From Actinomycetota bacterium (GTDB taxonomy: Bacteria; Actinomycetota; Humimicrobiia; Humimicrobiales; Humimicrobiaceae), in contig DUQM01000090.1 in the NCBI GenBank assembly GCA_012837825.1, forward strand, positions 1-50,246: a stretch of 50,246 nucleotides of DNA. The letters run 5' to 3'. Made by a program: the position numbers and the translations under genes. The first letter of the stretch is position 1, and the number at the start of each line of letters is the position of its first letter. Shown in pieces: positions 33,496 to 42,319 of the stretch. A model generated the notes under the pieces. The model searched no databases. It worked only from the letters and a program-made list of their open reading frames with translations, and was not told the origin of the DNA.

Positions 33496-34323
33496 ATGGC
33501 GGTGCTCAGAAAAATAATTACATATATTATTATAATATTTCTTGCTCTTGCGTGGTTATTGCCTGTATTCTCGGTTATTCAGGCTGCAGTAAAAAGTCCT
33601 GAGCAGTTTAATTCTTCAAGTTTTTTCCATTTTCCTACAGAATTTGCCTTATTTGAAAATTTTAAAAAAGCAATACAACAATGGAAACTACAGGAATTTT
33701 ACATTAATTCCATTATATATTCGGTAGTCGGTGGGATTATAACAATAATTGCTGCCTCAATGGCTGCTTTCAGTATTGTAAGATTAAAACCAAAATTTAA
33801 CTTTCTTTTGTTTTTGATAATTTATTCCGGTACTTTGTTTCCTTTCCAGATGTACCTGATACCTCTTTACAAGATTTTTAACCAGACAGGCCTTTATGAT
33901 ACAAAAACAGGAATGATACTTGTGTATTCTGCACTGGCAATTCCTTTCAGTCTTTTTGTATACAGAGGCTTTTATTCGACTATCCCGAAGGAAATCGAGG
34001 ATGCTGCGATGATAGACGGGTGTAATTCTTTTCAACTTTATACAAGAATATTCTTACCCCAGTCTATAGCTCCCACTGCAGTAGTTGCATTATTTCAGAT
34101 GTCATGGATATGGAATGATCTGTTGTTCGGAATGGTGCTGACAAGAACAGGAAATGCCAGACCGGTAATGGTATCTCTTGCTTCCATGTCAGGTGTTAGC
34201 GGAGGAATAATCCCTTATATAATGAGCGGAGTAATATTTACTTCTCTTCCGACAATTTTATTGTTTATTCTTCTGAGAAGGTATTTTATATCCGGAATGG
34301 TTTTATCTGTTGCAGGAGAGTAA
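33496..34323 (+). CDS. Sugar ABC importer permease, MalG/UgpE-type
   Basis: This is the second membrane subunit of the first importer. It has six membrane segments and the EAA loop EIEDAAMIDGCNSFQLYTRIFLP. The FPFQMYLIPLYKIF and WNDLLFGMVL stretches are typical of MalG-like proteins. AGAGAGG precedes the ATG. No ATPase gene follows. As in many Gram-positive bacteria, a shared MsmX/UgpC-type ATPase encoded elsewhere would have to energise it. The UroD-like gene starts 43 bp later on the same strand. Confidence 0.92.
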   Translation: MAVLRKIITYIIIIFLALAWLLPVFSVIQAAVKSPEQFNSSSFFHFPTEFALFENFKKAIQQWKLQEFYINSIIYSVVGGIITIIAASMAAFSIVRLKPKFNFLLFLIIYSGTLFPFQMYLIPLYKIFNQTGLYDTKTGMILVYSALAIPFSLFVYRGFYSTIPKEIEDAAMIDGCNSFQLYTRIFLPQSIAPTAVVALFQMSWIWNDLLFGMVLTRTGNARPVMVSLASMSGVSGGIIPYIMSGVIFTSLPTILLFILLRRYFISGMVLSVAGE

Positions 34324-34366
34324 AAAATTTTATTTGAAATTTATTTCTTAAAAAGGGGAAAGTTTA

Positions 34367-35623
34367 ATGAATGAAGACTTAACTTCAAGACAAAGAGTCA
34401 GAAAGGCTCTGGAACATAAAGAAGGTGACAGGGTTCCAATTGATTTTGGAGGAATGCGGTCAACAGGAATATCTACAATTGCGTATAACAATCTCAGGAA
34501 AAAACTAGGTATAAAAAATAGTCTTTCAAGGATGTATGATTTTCAGCAGCAGCTTGCTTACCCTGAAAAAGAAGTAAGGGATCTTTTTCATGTGGATGTA
34601 ATAGATGCAGGACAGGCCTTTCTTGCTGATGACAGTGAATGGAGACAGTGGGAACTAAATGACGGTTCCTTATGTCTTATTCCGAAATATATTGATGTTG
34701 AAACAGACGATAAGGGAACAGTATTTCTTAAAAATAAAAGAGGTTTGATTGTCGGTAAAAAACCGACAACATCTCTTTATGTTGACCAGGTATACTGGCC
34801 TTACTCTGATGAACCTTCCATCCCCGAGAAACTGGATGCAGGTAGATTTGTAGATATATTATGGTCTGTGCCTTCTCCTCCATGGCATCTGGATATCTTT
34901 GATGATAAGCAATATGAACTTTTTATAAAAACTATTAAAAAATTACATGATGAGACTGATTATGCGATAATGCTGGGGGTTGGATGCAATCTGTTTGAAA
35001 TGGGTACATGGCTGAGAAGATTTGACAATTTTCTTTCAGATATAATGCTCGATAAAGCCGGTGTTGAAAGACTGCTTGACAAACTGGTTGAAGGATATCT
35101 GAAAAATCTTGAAAGAATTTTAAGCGGGGTAAAGGATTATGTAGACCTTCTTCAGTTTGGAGATGATCTTGGCACACAGCAGGGCCCATTTGTGCCACCA
35201 AAAATATTTAAGGATATTTTTGCTCCACGATATAAATTAATGTGGGATTATGTACACGAGAAAAGCAACTGCAAAGTTTTTCTGCATTCATGCGGTTCGA
35301 TTTATGAACTTATCCCATTTATGATTGAAGCAGGAGTTGACGCTTTAAATCCCGTACAGACAACCACAACAAATATGGAAGAAGAGAAGCTTAAAAAAGA
35401 GTTTGGAAAAGATGTAACATTTTGGGGAGGCGGGGCAAATACCAGAGACGTTCTTGCATTGAAGACTCCGTCGGAAGTAAAGGAAGATGTAAAAAGAAGA
35501 ATACAGGTTTTCGGCAAAGGCGGAGGATACGTTTTTAATTCCATTCATAATGTCATGGCTGATGTACCTCCTCAGAATGTGATTGCAATGTTTGAAGCTG
35601 CTTACGAGTTCGGAAAATATTGA
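34367..35623 (+). CDS. Uroporphyrinogen decarboxylase/MtaA-like family protein
   Basis: This is a 418-residue member of the UroD/MtaA/CmuA barrel superfamily, which includes methylcobalamin-dependent methyltransferases. It is not a heme-pathway HemE: it lies in a sugar-import operon and has the MtaA-type start TSRQRVRKALEHKEGDRVPIDFGG. The His-x-Cys pair of the zinc site is present (His307 and Cys309 in FLHSCGS). The third Cys expected in MtaA/MtbA is not seen near NSIHNVMADVPPQNV, where the family usually closes the site. The role is therefore uncertain. A methyl-transfer step on a methylated sugar or related compound would fit the MttB/MttC genes at 43407-45572. Ribosome site AAGGGGAA precedes the ATG. 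Confidence 0.85.
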   Translation: MNEDLTSRQRVRKALEHKEGDRVPIDFGGMRSTGISTIAYNNLRKKLGIKNSLSRMYDFQQQLAYPEKEVRDLFHVDVIDAGQAFLADDSEWRQWELNDGSLCLIPKYIDVETDDKGTVFLKNKRGLIVGKKPTTSLYVDQVYWPYSDEPSIPEKLDAGRFVDILWSVPSPPWHLDIFDDKQYELFIKTIKKLHDETDYAIMLGVGCNLFEMGTWLRRFDNFLSDIMLDKAGVERLLDKLVEGYLKNLERILSGVKDYVDLLQFGDDLGTQQGPFVPPKIFKDIFAPRYKLMWDYVHEKSNCKVFLHSCGSIYELIPFMIEAGVDALNPVQTTTTNMEEEKLKKEFGKDVTFWGGGANTRDVLALKTPSEVKEDVKRRIQVFGKGGGYVFNSIHNVMADVPPQNVIAMFEAAYEFGKY

Positions 35624-35699
35624 CAGTGTATTTATTTAATAAATAATTACGAATAAATTACAAAGATAAATCGCATGTCATTTCCGGGGTTTATCCGGA

Positions 35700-35725
35700 T
35701 GAAGTATTAACTTCAGCTATATAAT
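35700..35725 (+). promoter_or_regulatory. Palindrome and -10 element upstream of the LacI-type regulator
   Basis: TGAAGT (35700-35705), ATTA, ACTTCA (35710-35715) is a perfect 6-bp inverted repeat, followed by TATAAT at 35720-35725. The -35 region is covered by the palindrome. Transcription would begin only a few bases before the ATG at 35736, and no ribosome site is visible, so the message may be leaderless. Confidence 0.5.
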
Positions 35726-35735
35726 TATATGTTAT

Positions 35736-36761
35736 ATGAATAAAAATATTACAATTGGAGAAATAGCCAGGCTTGCCGGGGTTTCCAAGACTACAGTATC
35801 AAGAGTTTTGTCCGGAAAGACAAATCTTGTAAAAGATGAAACTCTGGAAAATATTTCAAAAATAATTAAAGAACAGAATTACAAGCCAAGCATTATAGCA
35901 AGAAGTCTAAGAACAAAAAAAACAAAACTCATAGGACTTATTATTGCCGACATAGAGAATCCTTTTTATTCCAGAGTAGCAAAAGGCATACTGGATGAAG
36001 CAGAAAAGCTCAATTATACGATAATAATAAGTAATTCAAACCACAGCACTTCACTTGAAAAAAAATTATTGGATACTTTTATTAACCGCCAGGTTGAAGG
36101 GCTTCTGCTTGCTACGATAAAACTGGAGGAAAATATGGTCCGGATTCTTCAGAAAGCGGGAATACCTTTTATTTTAATTGACACAAAGACCGACATGGAA
36201 TCTGTAAGTTATGTTACCAGTGATAATTACTATGGAGGAAAACTTGCTGCAGAATATTTTATACAAAATGGTCATAGAAATATTGGATATCTGAGGTGCG
36301 ACAAGTTAAGCAGCTTCAGAGAAAGAATGTTGGGTTTTAAAAAAACGCTGCAGCAGAATAGCTTGAATCATGACTATGAAGTCAGTCTTGAAGAAATAAC
36401 ATGCATCGGCAAAATATTTAGTGATCTGAAAACCTTGATAAGGGATGAAAAGATAACTGCTTTTTTTGCCGGCAATGATTATATTGCCATACAGGTATTG
36501 AAATATCTGACAAATGAGCTTAAATTAACGGTGCCTGAAGACCTTTCGCTTATAGGTTATGACAATATATCGATATCTTCAGCGGCAATGGTGCCTCTTA
36601 CAACAATAATGCAGCCTAAATATTCAATGGGGAAGATTGCTTTTGAACAATTGATGCAGCTTATAAATGATAATCAAATAAAAGGTACTGCCAAAATAGT
36701 TTTCAAACCGGAACTTTTAGAAAGGAAATCAGTAAAAAAAATAAATTGCAATAAAGGTTAA
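35736..36761 (+). CDS. LacI-family transcriptional regulator
   Basis: This is a DNA-binding repressor with a sugar-binding core. The N-terminal helix-turn-helix and hinge are clear: TIGEIARLAGVSKTTVSRVL followed by KPSIIARSLRTKKTKLIGLI. The periplasmic-binding-protein-like core has ADIENPFYSRVAKGI, QVEGLLLA, VTSDNYYGGKLAAEYF and the C-terminal LSLIGYDNISISS block. Length (341) is typical. Operator candidates with a central CG occur at 22379-22394 and 30982-30997. It probably senses a sugar or sugar phosphate imported by the neighbouring systems. The start has no ribosome site (see the promoter entry). The promoter of the GH38 operon overlaps its 3' end. Confidence 0.94.
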   Translation: MNKNITIGEIARLAGVSKTTVSRVLSGKTNLVKDETLENISKIIKEQNYKPSIIARSLRTKKTKLIGLIIADIENPFYSRVAKGILDEAEKLNYTIIISNSNHSTSLEKKLLDTFINRQVEGLLLATIKLEENMVRILQKAGIPFILIDTKTDMESVSYVTSDNYYGGKLAAEYFIQNGHRNIGYLRCDKLSSFRERMLGFKKTLQQNSLNHDYEVSLEEITCIGKIFSDLKTLIRDEKITAFFAGNDYIAIQVLKYLTNELKLTVPEDLSLIGYDNISISSAAMVPLTTIMQPKYSMGKIAFEQLMQLINDNQIKGTAKIVFKPELLERKSVKKINCNKG

Positions 36762-36774
36762 GAATCTATATAAT
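36746..36774 (+). promoter_or_regulatory. Sigma-70-type promoter for the GH38 operon, overlapping the end of the LacI gene
   Basis: TTGCAA (36746-36751), a 17-bp spacer and a perfect TATAAT (36769-36774). Transcription would begin near 36781, about 40 bases before the second leader attenuator. Confidence 0.55.
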
Positions 36775-36823
36775 CTTACCATATAGTTAAATTAAGGTTA
36801 TGATTTAAATTAAAGTATATTTT

Positions 36824-36895
36824 AGTTGGTAGAGACAAAGAGTCCAACAAGATATTAATCATTAAGATTATGTCGTGTGGGCTTTTTCTTTTTTT
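36824..36895 (+). promoter_or_regulatory. 5'-leader transcription attenuator, copy 2
   Basis: AGTTGGTAGAGA at 36824-36835 leads into AGTCCA (36841-36846), which pairs with TGGGCT (36878-36883). The stem continues, after a bulged A and one mismatch, through CA/TG and GAT/GTC pairs. A T-rich tract interrupted by one C runs to 36895. The 27-nt block 36824-36850 matches copy 1 at 23 positions. Where copy 1 has the pair A22431-T22460, this copy has G36842-C36882, and U-G at 22437/22454 becomes C-G at 36848/36877, so the stem is conserved by compensating changes. GTTGG can alternatively pair with CCAAC. The GH38 gene starts about 55 bp downstream. Confidence 0.75.
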
Positions 36896-36950
36896 GTCCA
36901 CTGTTTTCTATAGAATCATTTATTAACAAACTTAATTAATAAAAAACATC

Positions 36951-39917
36951 ATGATGAAAGATTTCAACTTAAAAACAACTGTATTTTACAAACTTATAGA
37001 CAAAACCCTTAAGCAGAAAATACACCTGCATGTAAAAGAAGTGTCAGCGAAAGAAGGAGATGATATTTCTCTTGTCATTTACGACGAAGGGATAGAAAAA
37101 AAATTTGATTTTTCACTGAAAGATGCTAAAAGCGATTTTTTTGAATTTTATCTTTCGCCTGTTGAAAGCAACAGAAAAATAGTAGCGGAATTGCTTTCCG
37201 GAAACATTAAGTTAAAAAAGGAAATCGTATTAAAACCCAGGAGGAAATGGGAGATACATGTTCAGAATTTTACGCATACCGATATAGGTTTTACGGATCT
37301 TCCCAGCAGGGTAGTACGAGGATACCAGGAGGCAGCAAAATCAATAATTGACTTCTGCAGACAGACTGCAAATTTTGATGAGGGGAGCAAATATAAATGG
37401 AATGTTGAAACAGGATACTGGCTTAAGAATGCATTAAAAGGAATGGACAAAAATGAATTACAGGAGTTCAGGGAGCTTGTAAAATCCGGATTTATTGAAA
37501 TAACCCCTCTTTATGTTGCCCATACTTCCGAATTCAATGATGAAGAGACACTTATAAGAAGCATGTATTTTGCATTCAGGTTTGCAAAGGAATGTGGTGT
37601 CAAAATCGAGACGGCAATGGCATCAGACGTGACCGGCCAGCCCTGGATTCTGCCTCAGATTCTTTTAAAATCAGGGATCAGGTATTTTTCCACAGCAGTA
37701 AATTCAACAATGGCGAAAGCCCCCAAGCTTGAGAGGCCTTTTTACTGGCAGGCGGCAGATGGCTCAAAAATAATGTTACTTGATACTGATGAGAGACAGG
37801 CATACCAGGAAGGTATAATGATAGGTCTTCATGAAGATTATGAGACTGTTTATAAAAAGCTTCCCATCTATCTGGAAGATCTGGAAGATACCGGAAATTT
37901 TAATTTTGACCTTATTGCCTTAAGAGCTCCGGGCTATCCGGGAGATAATACAAAGCCCAATATAGTTGTAAGCCAGATAGTCCAGGAATGGAACAGGGAG
38001 TGGGTATTTCCAAAACTGATTATTTCAACTTACAGTGATTACTTTAAAAAGTTTGAAAAAATATATGGAGATAAATTAAAAACTTATTCAGGGGCATGGC
38101 CGGACTGGTGGGTTAATTACCATGGCGCTGTTTCATTTGAAACAGGTGTAAACAGGATAACCCATACTGATATTTCCAATGCTGAAAGATTTTCAACTCT
38201 GCTTTACATAAATGACAGAAAGGAATACAAATATCCCAAACCGGAAATAGACTATGTTTATGATAAACTGCTTCTTGCCGATGAGGCAGACTGGGCTGCC
38301 TACACCAGTAGTTCTGAACCCGACTGTCTCCAGTCAAAGGGACAGAAATATGAGATTGCTTCTTTTGTTTATCAGGCAGCAATAGATGCAAAAGAACTTT
38401 CAGATAATTCCAGAGTATCGCTATCGAAAATGCTGAAGTCAGGCAAGGGATCAGGAATAATTGTAAGCAATCCGCTCGGTTATAAAAGATCGGAAATTGC
38501 AGAGGTAGTTATACCGAAAACAGCAATGAAAGGTAAAGAAGGATTTAAAATAATCGATAGTATAACCGGAAAAGAAGTAAAGTCTCAATTTATGGAACAG
38601 GAATTGCACGATTTTCAGACGGCAAGTCTTAGAATTGCATTTTTTGCAGAAGATATTCCTCCTCTGGGATTTAAGGTTTTTGATTTTATTGCTGATGATT
38701 CTGAAAAAAAATACATAACAAAGAAAAGCATGGCCGGCGACCTGATAGAAAATGATTTTTATGCTATCAGGCTTAATCCTGATTCAGGAGAAATAATGGC
38801 AATAATTGATAAAGCTATTAAAGAGGATATTGTAGACAGCGGAAGCGAGTACAGGTTCAACCAGTTTGTTTATGACGCTGATGAAAATGAAAGACTGGTA
38901 GATTTAAGCAACCATGAAATATCAGAAAAAGATATCCTTTTCCTGCAGCCTTATTACAGGAAACTGCATGCAGACTTTTATGATTCTCCTACAGAAAAAG
39001 TCAAATTCAAAAGATATTTTGCTGAAAACAGCAGAATTGCAGAAATAAGAGAAGGTTCTTTGTTTACTGAAATAATTACAACTTCTTCCAGCTATATGTT
39101 CCCTCAGATAAAGACAAGAATTATGATTGATAATATCAATAAAAGGATAATCTTCAGAAACTACTTGTCAAAATATGAAAACCTGAATATGGAATCGCTT
39201 TATTTCATGTTTCCCTTCAATGCTGTAAAACCTTCAATGAAAATCAATATCCACGGAGGATTTTTTGAACCTGAGAATGAACAGCTTCCGGGTTCAGCCA
39301 AAGACTGGTACTGTGTGCAGAAGTGGATAAATATTGCCGACGGGAATCGCTCGTTTTTATTCAGTCCTCTTGAAGCGCCATTAGTTCAGCTTGGCGGCAT
39401 AAACACAGGGAAGTATCTTGATAATATAAAAATCGATAATGGGACTGTAGCGTCCTTTGTGATGAATAACCACTGGTGGACTAATTCTCCGGCAAGCCAG
39501 TGCGGCAGGTTTGAATTCAGTTATTTTGTGAGCAGCAGTTCATCAGAATTTGACCCTGTCAGATCCGGCAGATTTGGCTGGTCTTCGCATTTCCCTCTTA
39601 TTGCGGATTTCATAAGCAGGGAAGACGGAAATGGCAAATATGAATCATATAGTCTTATGGAAGAAGAACTTCCGGAAAATGTAATCCTTACAGGACTAAA
39701 AAAGGCTGAAGACGGCAAAGGTGTGATTTTCAGATTTCTTGAAACATCCGGAAAGAGCTGCTGCTTTGATTTTTCCTTAAATGGCAGAAAAATAAAAGAA
39801 GCATTTCTTACAGATCCTGTTGAGAAAAAATTAAAGGTTCTTGATATTGAAAAAGGGAAAATAAAAATTTCCCAGCTGCCTTTTGAGATGTCAAGTATTT
39901 ATATTGCTACGGATTGA
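36951..39917 (+). CDS. GH38-type alpha-mannosidase-like glycoside hydrolase
   Basis: This large intracellular glycosidase (988 residues, no signal peptide) resembles GH38 retaining alpha-mannosidases, which use a zinc ion and an Asp nucleophile. After an N-terminal beta domain (about 1-95), the catalytic barrel carries FTHTDIGFT (His109 and Asp111 as metal ligands, compare 'HSHxDxGW'). Further along are the ETGYW block near 153, HTSEFNDEET with Asp197 as the likely nucleophile, and SDVTGQPWILPQILLKSGI. A helical segment and a long C-terminal beta-sandwich region (about 490-988) complete the usual plan. The variant Phe after the metal motif and moderate similarity suggest a divergent subfamily, so mannose specificity is likely but unproven. 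No ribosome site precedes the ATG-ATG start. It is preceded by an attenuator and followed by importer genes. Confidence 0.82.
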   Translation: MMKDFNLKTTVFYKLIDKTLKQKIHLHVKEVSAKEGDDISLVIYDEGIEKKFDFSLKDAKSDFFEFYLSPVESNRKIVAELLSGNIKLKKEIVLKPRRKWEIHVQNFTHTDIGFTDLPSRVVRGYQEAAKSIIDFCRQTANFDEGSKYKWNVETGYWLKNALKGMDKNELQEFRELVKSGFIEITPLYVAHTSEFNDEETLIRSMYFAFRFAKECGVKIETAMASDVTGQPWILPQILLKSGIRYFSTAVNSTMAKAPKLERPFYWQAADGSKIMLLDTDERQAYQEGIMIGLHEDYETVYKKLPIYLEDLEDTGNFNFDLIALRAPGYPGDNTKPNIVVSQIVQEWNREWVFPKLIISTYSDYFKKFEKIYGDKLKTYSGAWPDWWVNYHGAVSFETGVNRITHTDISNAERFSTLLYINDRKEYKYPKPEIDYVYDKLLLADEADWAAYTSSSEPDCLQSKGQKYEIASFVYQAAIDAKELSDNSRVSLSKMLKSGKGSGIIVSNPLGYKRSEIAEVVIPKTAMKGKEGFKIIDSITGKEVKSQFMEQELHDFQTASLRIAFFAEDIPPLGFKVFDFIADDSEKKYITKKSMAGDLIENDFYAIRLNPDSGEIMAIIDKAIKEDIVDSGSEYRFNQFVYDADENERLVDLSNHEISEKDILFLQPYYRKLHADFYDSPTEKVKFKRYFAENSRIAEIREGSLFTEIITTSSSYMFPQIKTRIMIDNINKRIIFRNYLSKYENLNMESLYFMFPFNAVKPSMKINIHGGFFEPENEQLPGSAKDWYCVQKWINIADGNRSFLFSPLEAPLVQLGGINTGKYLDNIKIDNGTVASFVMNNHWWTNSPASQCGRFEFSYFVSSSSSEFDPVRSGRFGWSSHFPLIADFISREDGNGKYESYSLMEEELPENVILTGLKKAEDGKGVIFRFLETSGKSCCFDFSLNGRKIKEAFLTDPVEKKLKVLDIEKGKIKISQLPFEMSSIYIATD

Positions 39918-39958
39918 CTTGATATGTCTGTTAAACTAACTGATAAAAGAGGCTTATT

Positions 39959-40804
39959 TTGAATGATAGAGTAAGATTAAATGTAAGAAAAAGTATTCTT
40001 TTCATTATAATTATATTTTTGTGTGCAATATGGCTTGTACCTATATATTTTCTTATTCTTATTTCTTTAAAATCATCAAAGGAATTTGCGGTAACTTCAT
40101 TCTGGGAACTCCCAAAGACTTTTGCGCTTTTAAAAAATATCAGATATGTTTTTATTGAAACCAAATTGCTCAGGCCTTTCTTAAACAGTCTCATTTATGC
40201 ATTATGCGGGAGCACTGTGGCAATTTTTATATCGTCTCTTGCAGGTTACGGACTTACAAAATTAAAGCTTAAAGGGGCTTTTCCTGTATTTATAATAATA
40301 TGGAGCGGAATGATATTTCCGGTGCAAATATATCTTATTCCTCTGTATAAAGCATACCTGACTCTGAATCTTTATAATACAAGGATAGGCATGCTTCTGA
40401 TATATATTGCTTTGATTATACCGTTTTGCGTTTTTGTTTTTAGAAATTTCTTTTTAACTGTTCCGGATGACTATATTGAAGCGGCAAAAATTGATGGATG
40501 CAGCAATTTTCAGATTTATTACAGGATACTTCTGCCTAACTCCTTTGCTCCCATGGCAATACTGGCACTTTTTCAGGGTAGCTTTATCTGGAATGATCTG
40601 ATACTGGGAATGGTTCTGGCCGGGTCAGATTCAGTCAGGCCTGTCATGAATGCACTTGCTTTGCTTAATGCTGTTTATTCGGGGAAAAACATACCTGCAG
40701 TTATGACCGGAAACCTTTTAAGCGGGCTTCCGATCGTTATTGCTTATCTGCTGCTTCAGAAATATTTTATACAGGGACTAAAGCTTCAGGCGGCAGGAGA
40801 ATAG
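39959..40804 (+). CDS. Sugar ABC importer permease, MalG/UgpE-type (second system)
   Basis: This is a membrane subunit of the second carbohydrate importer. It has six membrane segments and the EAA loop DYIEAAKIDGCSNFQIYYRILLP. It closely resembles the permease at 33496 in FPVQIYLIPLYKAY and FIWNDLILGMVL. The start is TTG, chosen because AAGAGG lies six bases upstream and no ATG is available in frame nearby. It sits 41 bp after the GH38 gene and ahead of its binding protein. This is an unusual order, because MalG-type genes normally follow MalF-type genes. The MalF-type partner is at 42372. Confidence 0.92.
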   Translation: MNDRVRLNVRKSILFIIIIFLCAIWLVPIYFLILISLKSSKEFAVTSFWELPKTFALLKNIRYVFIETKLLRPFLNSLIYALCGSTVAIFISSLAGYGLTKLKLKGAFPVFIIIWSGMIFPVQIYLIPLYKAYLTLNLYNTRIGMLLIYIALIIPFCVFVFRNFFLTVPDDYIEAAKIDGCSNFQIYYRILLPNSFAPMAILALFQGSFIWNDLILGMVLAGSDSVRPVMNALALLNAVYSGKNIPAVMTGNLLSGLPIVIAYLLLQKYFIQGLKLQAAGE

Positions 40805-40905
40805 TATTTGATTATAACAATTTTACTTTTTTTATTTAATTATTAGCTATAGGAGGTAAGAATAGGGAATTTTAATTGGTTCATAAACAATAAAAGGAGA
40901 AAAAT

Positions 40906-42264
40906 ATGAAAAAGTTTTTTATCTGGCTACTGGTTTGTATTTCTGTAGTTTCGTTAGGCCTGACATTTACAGGCTGTAAAAAAGAAGCTGCGGTAACGGA
41001 AACCACTGCAGCCCAGGCAGAAACCACAGCAGCAGAAACCACTGCCGCTGCGGCTGAAGAAGAAACAGCGGAACCGCTTTCAGGACCGTTAAGACTTTTC
41101 ACCGATAAACCAGGCTGGCAGACAGGATGGGATGCAATTTTTGCAGGATTCAAGGAAGCAACCGGCGTAGATGTGGAAATGACCGGATATACTGAAATCG
41201 ACACTTATACAGCAGCTGTAAAAACAGGGATACCTTCTACACAGGGTCCGGATGTTTTTACATGGTGGTCAAATTATAAGATTGCCGATCTGGCAAAAGA
41301 AGGTTTACTGGAAGATCTCTCACCTTTATTTGAAGCAGAGCAGGGAAAATACAATCCGGGCATTCTGGATAGTTTTTCTTACGAAGGCACCATATACGGA
41401 GCTCCTGTTCTTGTAGCTTCATGGCTGATGTTTTACAACAAACCTGTTTTTGAACAATACGGACTTTCAGAACCCAAAACCTGGGATGAATTTATGGATA
41501 TATGTGAGACCCTTAAGTCAAACGGTGTAACTCCTATCGGTTTTACAATAGGAGGAGGATGGACAAGTTTCTTCTGGTTCCAGCAGATATTTGCTTCGAA
41601 TTATCCGGAAGCATATTATGCAGTATGCCAGGGAGAACAAAGCTGGGATTCTGAAGAAGTAAAAAAGACATTTGAAATCTGGAAAGAAATGATTGATAAG
41701 GGATATTTTACAGATCCGGGAGTTGATCTGGGCAATGATGTGCCCCCGATGTTTGCAAAAGGTGAAGTTGCAATGACATACTGTGGCGACTGGTATACTG
41801 CTTATTTTGATGCAATTGAATTAAAAGGCGGGGAAGATTATTCTATGTTTGTAGTTCCGCCATATGAGCAGAACAGGACAAAGACTGTTCTTTACGAAGC
41901 AGGACCTATATGTATATCAAAGAATGCAAAGAATAAGGAAACAGCACAGAAATTCATAGAATACTGGATCTCAGATGAAGGACAGCAAATATGGTCAGAA
42001 GCAATGAAGTTTGTTTCACCTAATTCAGCAACACCCAAGGATCATCTTGATTCTGTAAAACAGAAAATTTCTACTGATGTTTTTGGCGATCCTGACGCGA
42101 AGCTACTTGTCAGATTCTGGGATGTAACACTTGAAACTATAACCCTGCCTGCCTGCGCCAGCTTTGACAAATTTGTTCTTGCTCCGGATACTTACGAGAA
42201 TGTCATAAAAGAGCTTGATGAGATGTCTTCCAAGGCATGGGAAGAATACAGAGCTCAGCAATAG
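40906..42264 (+). CDS. Sugar ABC importer substrate-binding lipoprotein (second system)
   Basis: This is the extracellular binding protein of the second importer. The signal peptide ends at FTGC (lipidated Cys24). A Thr/Ala/Glu-rich linker runs to about residue 57. The mature part shares the blocks DVFTWWSNYKIADLAKEGLL, LMFYNKPVFEQYGLSEPKTW and MFAKGEVAMTYCGDWY with the first binding protein, so the two importers probably arose by duplication. GGAG precedes the ATG. A second perfect ribosome-type site (AGGAGGT at 40851-40857) lies further upstream with no gene attached. A stem-loop without a T run follows the stop. Confidence 0.93.
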   Translation: MKKFFIWLLVCISVVSLGLTFTGCKKEAAVTETTAAQAETTAAETTAAAAEEETAEPLSGPLRLFTDKPGWQTGWDAIFAGFKEATGVDVEMTGYTEIDTYTAAVKTGIPSTQGPDVFTWWSNYKIADLAKEGLLEDLSPLFEAEQGKYNPGILDSFSYEGTIYGAPVLVASWLMFYNKPVFEQYGLSEPKTWDEFMDICETLKSNGVTPIGFTIGGGWTSFFWFQQIFASNYPEAYYAVCQGEQSWDSEEVKKTFEIWKEMIDKGYFTDPGVDLGNDVPPMFAKGEVAMTYCGDWYTAYFDAIELKGGEDYSMFVVPPYEQNRTKTVLYEAGPICISKNAKNKETAQKFIEYWISDEGQQIWSEAMKFVSPNSATPKDHLDSVKQKISTDVFGDPDAKLLVRFWDVTLETITLPACASFDKFVLAPDTYENVIKELDEMSSKAWEEYRAQQ

Positions 42265-42319
42265 TATAAATAAGTATGGTATTAGTGGTAAAAAATACCT
42301 GATTTTTATTCAGCAAAAT

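Noticed and set aside
34367-35623. Heme-pathway uroporphyrinogen decarboxylase (HemE)
   Set aside because: The N-terminal and HSCG blocks match the MtaA-like branch and the context is sugar import, with no heme genes nearby.
40851-40890. Orphan AGGAGGT as start of a small leader peptide
   Set aside because: No ATG, GTG or TTG at a usable distance; only an ATA follows. It is probably a remnant or chance match.
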